The notes under the pieces: model-generated | The model's database searches: none | The model's input: the letters and a program-made list of their open reading frames with translations, nothing else | Told to the model about the DNA's origin: nothing | Program-made: the position numbers and the translations under genes | In this document: positions 61,459-64,000 of the stretch, piece after piece | Position numbering within the stretch: position 1 is the first letter of the stretch | How the letters are laid out: the number at the start of each line of letters is the position of its first letter | Assembly (NCBI GenBank): GCA_965226435.1 | Contig: CBDDCY010000013.1 | Span: forward strand, 1,054,001-1,118,000 | Direction of reading: 5' to 3' | DNA: 64,000 bases | From: UBA6623 sp965226435 | GTDB taxonomy: Bacteria; Acidobacteriota; Terriglobia; Bryobacterales; UBA6623

Positions 61459-63288
61459 CTACCAACCCACGGCATAGGCGACGCGTCGAGGATCCGCGCC
61501 GGCCGCGAGGGTTCCTTTTTCCAGATCCGCGAGAATCCCTTGCATGCTGCCGAAAGCGTAGCCGTCGACGCGTTCGACGACATGGCCCATGGCCTCGAGC
61601 TTTCGGGTGACTTCAGCGGAGATTCGCCCTTCGGCCTGCAGCGCAATCGCCGAACCCGACTTGTAGAAATTCGGGTCGGCGGCGAGCGCGATGCGTGGGG
61701 CGGCGACGGCCTCTTGAATCCCCATACCGAAATCGAGCACGTTGAGTAGAGCCTGAAACTGCGTTTGTCCGATCGTCTCCCCGCCCGGAGTTCCGATGGC
61801 GAGCACAAACCGTCCGTCTTTCAAAACGATAATCGGCGAGTTGTTGAGCAGCGCAATCTGCCCGCCGCGAGCGTAGTTGACGTGATCGGAGTAGGGCGCG
61901 GTCGAGCCGACTCTCGTGCCGTTGTTGAAGGTCAGCCCGGTATCGCCGACCACGACGCCGGTCCCGAATAGGCTGCCGTGGGTCGGCGTGCAGGCTACGG
62001 CGTTGCCCTCGGCGTCGACGATCGAAAAGCTGTCGGTGTGCCCGGCGGGGTCGATCTGTTCGGGGAAGCGAGCCCGGTAGACGCTCGCTGTCTCGGTTTC
62101 AGGGGCGCCCGGCGGGGAACCGGCCTCCGGGAAGGCCATCACGGCGTCGGGACTGATCAATTCGCGGCGCAGGGCGGCGTAGTCTTTCGACAGCATCCCC
62201 GCCACAGGCATCTCGGTGGTCGCCGGATCGGCGGTGTAGCGATAAACGTCGGCTTTGACGACCTTGATGCACTCGCTCACTAGGTGCAGCAACTCGGCGC
62301 TATTGTGGCCCAGCCGGGCGACGTCAAACCCCTCGATGCAGTTGAGCTGCATGGTAACCTCAAGCCCGCCGCGCGAGGTCGAGGGACTGCTGTAGACGTC
62401 GTAACCGCGATATTTCGTGTGAACCGGCTCGGCCCAAATCGGCTCGTAGGCGGCCAAGTCGGCGGCGGTAAACAATCCGTCGTGTTCTTTGTAGAAAGCA
62501 ACGATCTGCCGCGCGATATCGCCGCGATAGAAACGATCAAAGGCCGCCTGCAGCGCCGCGGAGCGCGACCGGCCGCGCTGGAGCGCCTGCTGCTCGGCCT
62601 CGGCGAGCTTCTTGAACGTCGCGGCCAGCCCGGGCATGGTGAAGCGCGCGTTCGGTTCCGGGACTCGCCCGTCGGGCAGAAACACGCCGCGGCTCGAAGC
62701 GAACTTCTCGAAGATCTCTTGGGAATCGGCGATCGCCGCGGTGACCGACAGCTCGATGGGGTGGCCGTTTTCGGCGTAATCGATGGCGGGTTCGAGAAGT
62801 TCGGCGAGACTCATCGTCCCGAAGCGGTCGAGCACGGTGATCCAACCGCCCAGCAGCCCCGGGACGACGCCTGCCTTGATTCCTTTGTAGAGTTCGTCTT
62901 CGGTGAGCTGAGAGGCATCTAATGCTTGGGGCGCCGCGCCGGTGGCGTTGAGCGAATAGACGTTCCCCGAAGGCTTGTCATGAATCGTGAAAAAACCATT
63001 GCCCCCCGCCCCCGACATTTGCGGACGAACCACATTGAGCGTGGCCAGAACGGCAATCGACGCATCGACGGCATTGCCGCCCTTGAGCAGAACCCGCATG
63101 CCCGCCATCGAGGCCAACGGGTGGCCGGCCGAAACGAGGCCGTGCACGCCGGGCACCGAGGGCCGGTGCGTCGCGCGTAGCTCTTCCGAGCCGGTCTCAT
63201 CCACCTGGTCAACCGGTCCGGACGAGCATCCAATCGGTAGCAAGAACACCGACGAGAGCGAAAGCAAGCAGAGCAAACAATAACGCAT
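61459..63288 (-). CDS. ggt: Gamma-glutamyltransferase
   Basis: A 609-residue Ntn-hydrolase precursor, which transfers or hydrolyses gamma-glutamyl groups of glutathione outside the cytoplasm. A lipoprotein leader (SSVFLLPIGCSSG, Cys21) is followed by SAGHPLAS and GGNAVDASIAVLATL. The self-cleavage Thr is T418 in PAGHTDSFSIVDAEGN, and the loop SSPSTSRGG is present. The small-subunit tail GTPGGETIGQTQF completes the site. The ATG at 63288 has GGGGAG upstream; the frame from 63420 runs through repeat R3 and is rejected. Confidence 0.94.
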   Translation of the reverse strand: MRYCLLCLLSLSSVFLLPIGCSSGPVDQVDETGSEELRATHRPSVPGVHGLVSAGHPLASMAGMRVLLKGGNAVDASIAVLATLNVVRPQMSGAGGNGFFTIHDKPSGNVYSLNATGAAPQALDASQLTEDELYKGIKAGVVPGLLGGWITVLDRFGTMSLAELLEPAIDYAENGHPIELSVTAAIADSQEIFEKFASSRGVFLPDGRVPEPNARFTMPGLAATFKKLAEAEQQALQRGRSRSAALQAAFDRFYRGDIARQIVAFYKEHDGLFTAADLAAYEPIWAEPVHTKYRGYDVYSSPSTSRGGLEVTMQLNCIEGFDVARLGHNSAELLHLVSECIKVVKADVYRYTADPATTEMPVAGMLSKDYAALRRELISPDAVMAFPEAGSPPGAPETETASVYRARFPEQIDPAGHTDSFSIVDAEGNAVACTPTHGSLFGTGVVVGDTGLTFNNGTRVGSTAPYSDHVNYARGGQIALLNNSPIIVLKDGRFVLAIGTPGGETIGQTQFQALLNVLDFGMGIQEAVAAPRIALAADPNFYKSGSAIALQAEGRISAEVTRKLEAMGHVVERVDGYAFGSMQGILADLEKGTLAAGADPRRVAYAVGW

Positions 63289-63318
63289 GACAAACTCCCC
63301 CAAGATTGTAGCGGGACT

Positions 63319-63560
63319 CCAAACCGAGCCGCGCGCGTTAGCAAGCGGTATGCGATGAGACGGCTTCAGAGGCACCCAAAGTGATGATCCCAACAAACCG
63401 CCCCAGCCCATCGCCCCCACCGAACAACCTCAGCCCAGCCGTGTTTCTCCAGCACGAAGAACCACGCCTCCCGTGACCGAACAGCACGCTCCCGCCACCT
63501 TACTTCGTCGGCGACAGCCTCATCGCATACCGCTTGCTAACGCGCGCGGCTCGGTTTGGG
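63319..63560. repeat. Perfect 41-bp inverted pair of repeat R3
   Basis: The unit at 63319-63359 (CCAAACCGAGCCGCG...) is repeated exactly in inverse orientation at 63520-63560 (...CGCGGCTCGGTTTGG), with 160 bp between. Related single units are at 37408-37446 and 31682-31722. The inner part shares AAGTGATGATCC with the unit at 37.4 kb. The element fills most of the 414-bp gap 63289-63702, which has no gene; it looks like a non-autonomous mobile unit. Confidence 0.8.
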
Positions 63561-63702
63561 GGCGTCGCTGTTCGCTCGAACCATTGCGCTCGGTGCGCGA
63601 CCAAGCCAACGGTCTTCCGGCGGACAGACAAGGTAAAATGGTTGCTCTGAATCCTAATCAGCCTTCTAAGCGACCTTCGTTTACGGGAGACAATTTACCA
63701 CC

Positions 63703-64000
63703 GTGTCGGTTGACGTTCAACAAATCGCCGAGAAAATCCAGAAAGAGCACGTCCTGCTTTCGAAGCTCCGCGAAGCCGTCGGGCGCGTCATCGTCGGGCA
63801 GCGCTACTTGAGCGACCGCCTGCTCTTAGCCCTGCTCTCGAATCAACACGTTCTGATCGAAGGCGTGCCCGGGCTGGCCAAAACGCTTTCCGTGACGACT
63901 CTCGCCAAAACCATCGACGCCGATTTTCAACGCATCCAGTTCACGCCCGACCTGCTGCCCGCCGACCTGCTGGGCACGCTGATCTACAACCCCAAGGACG
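63703..64000 (+). CDS. moxR: MoxR-family AAA ATPase, N-terminal part (3' end outside window)
   Basis: 99 codons from a GTG, running off the right edge. The visible part is a MoxR ATPase, a chaperone-like AAA+ protein that acts with von Willebrand-domain partners: LREAVGRVIVGQRYL, Walker A region LIEGVPGLAKTLSV, and RIQFTPDLLPADLLGTLIYN. The Walker A has the usual MoxR form GVPGLAKT. Its partners (DUF58, VWA) would lie to the right. A purine-rich GGGAGA lies 14-20 bases before the GTG, rather far for a ribosome binding site. Confidence 0.9.
   Translation, partial: MSVDVQQIAEKIQKEHVLLSKLREAVGRVIVGQRYLSDRLLLALLSNQHVLIEGVPGLAKTLSVTTLAKTIDADFQRIQFTPDLLPADLLGTLIYNPKD

Noticed and set aside
61082..61477. 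Possible + strand gene of 131 codons
   Set aside because: Its first part is repeat R1 and the rest is the complement of the small broken gene and the end of ggt.
63289..63420. Longer start for ggt
   Set aside because: The added residues come from repeat R3; the lipoprotein leader begins at 63288.

Overview
The window is a 64 kb GC-rich chromosomal piece from a Gram-negative bacterium, most likely an acidobacterium (Acidobacteriota, perhaps Bryobacterales/Solibacter-like). This assignment is an inference from gene content: a fused transaldolase-phosphoglucose isomerase, a Ser/Thr kinase with TolB-like and TPR domains, PD40 propellers, a TPR-TonB protein, PQQ-propeller enzymes paired with a di-haem cytochrome c, and a small cysteine-rich CCCPCN protein. 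No rRNA, tRNA, CRISPR array, transposase or prophage module was seen.

Layout. 1-8.6 kb: end of a PD40 propeller protein, a DASS-family carboxylate transporter, a polysaccharide deacetylase cut by an in-frame stop, gyrA, a small secreted protein and thioredoxin. 8.9-14.9 kb: a sugar-phosphate module on the + strand (transketolase, Tal-Pgi fusion, fructose-1,6-bisphosphatase). 14.9-21 kb: rhomboid protease, a vapBC pair with a clear promoter, FAH-family hydrolase, FlK-like thioesterase, TPR-TonB protein, an enolase-superfamily enzyme and a small protein. 21-26.4 kb: a minus-strand operon export permease-rimO-yacG-pgpA-NHL propeller-cinA. 26.6-37.4 kb: DUF4159 protein, hybrid histidine kinase, exported mannonate-dehydratase-like protein, Ser/Thr kinase, cysteine-rich protein, sugar isomerase and epimerase. 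37.8-42.1 kb: a MacB-like ABC export operon whose adaptor gene is frameshifted. 42.2-53.2 kb: PQQ-like propeller protein, MetX-like hydrolase, a three-gene cassette of unknown function (44.8-47.2 kb), YihY, a frameshifted FG-GAP lipoprotein, a quinoprotein dehydrogenase with its cytochrome c, and an adenylate kinase. 53.3-59.8 kb: a minus-strand glycan cluster (NAD-sugar epimerase, methyltransferase, split transketolase, GT2 glycosyltransferase, methyltransferase, CmcI-like enzyme). 60-64 kb: Zn-dehydrogenase, gamma-glutamyltransferase with a broken small gene behind it, and the start of a MoxR ATPase.

Two themes stand out. First, the intergenic space is populated by at least four dispersed structured repeat families: R1, about 109 bp palindromic, three copies; R2, about 160 bp ending in a perfect palindrome, two full copies and one truncated; R3, about 40 bp, including one perfect 41-bp inverted pair; and R4, one hairpin sharing the core of R1. 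Some of them supply the last codons and stop codons of genes. Second, five loci carry a premature stop or a one-base frameshift. These are either real gene decay or assembly error, and only reads can tell. The best candidates for undescribed biology are the unknown three-gene cassette at 44.8-47.2 kb, the glycan cluster built around a split transketolase, and the repeat families.
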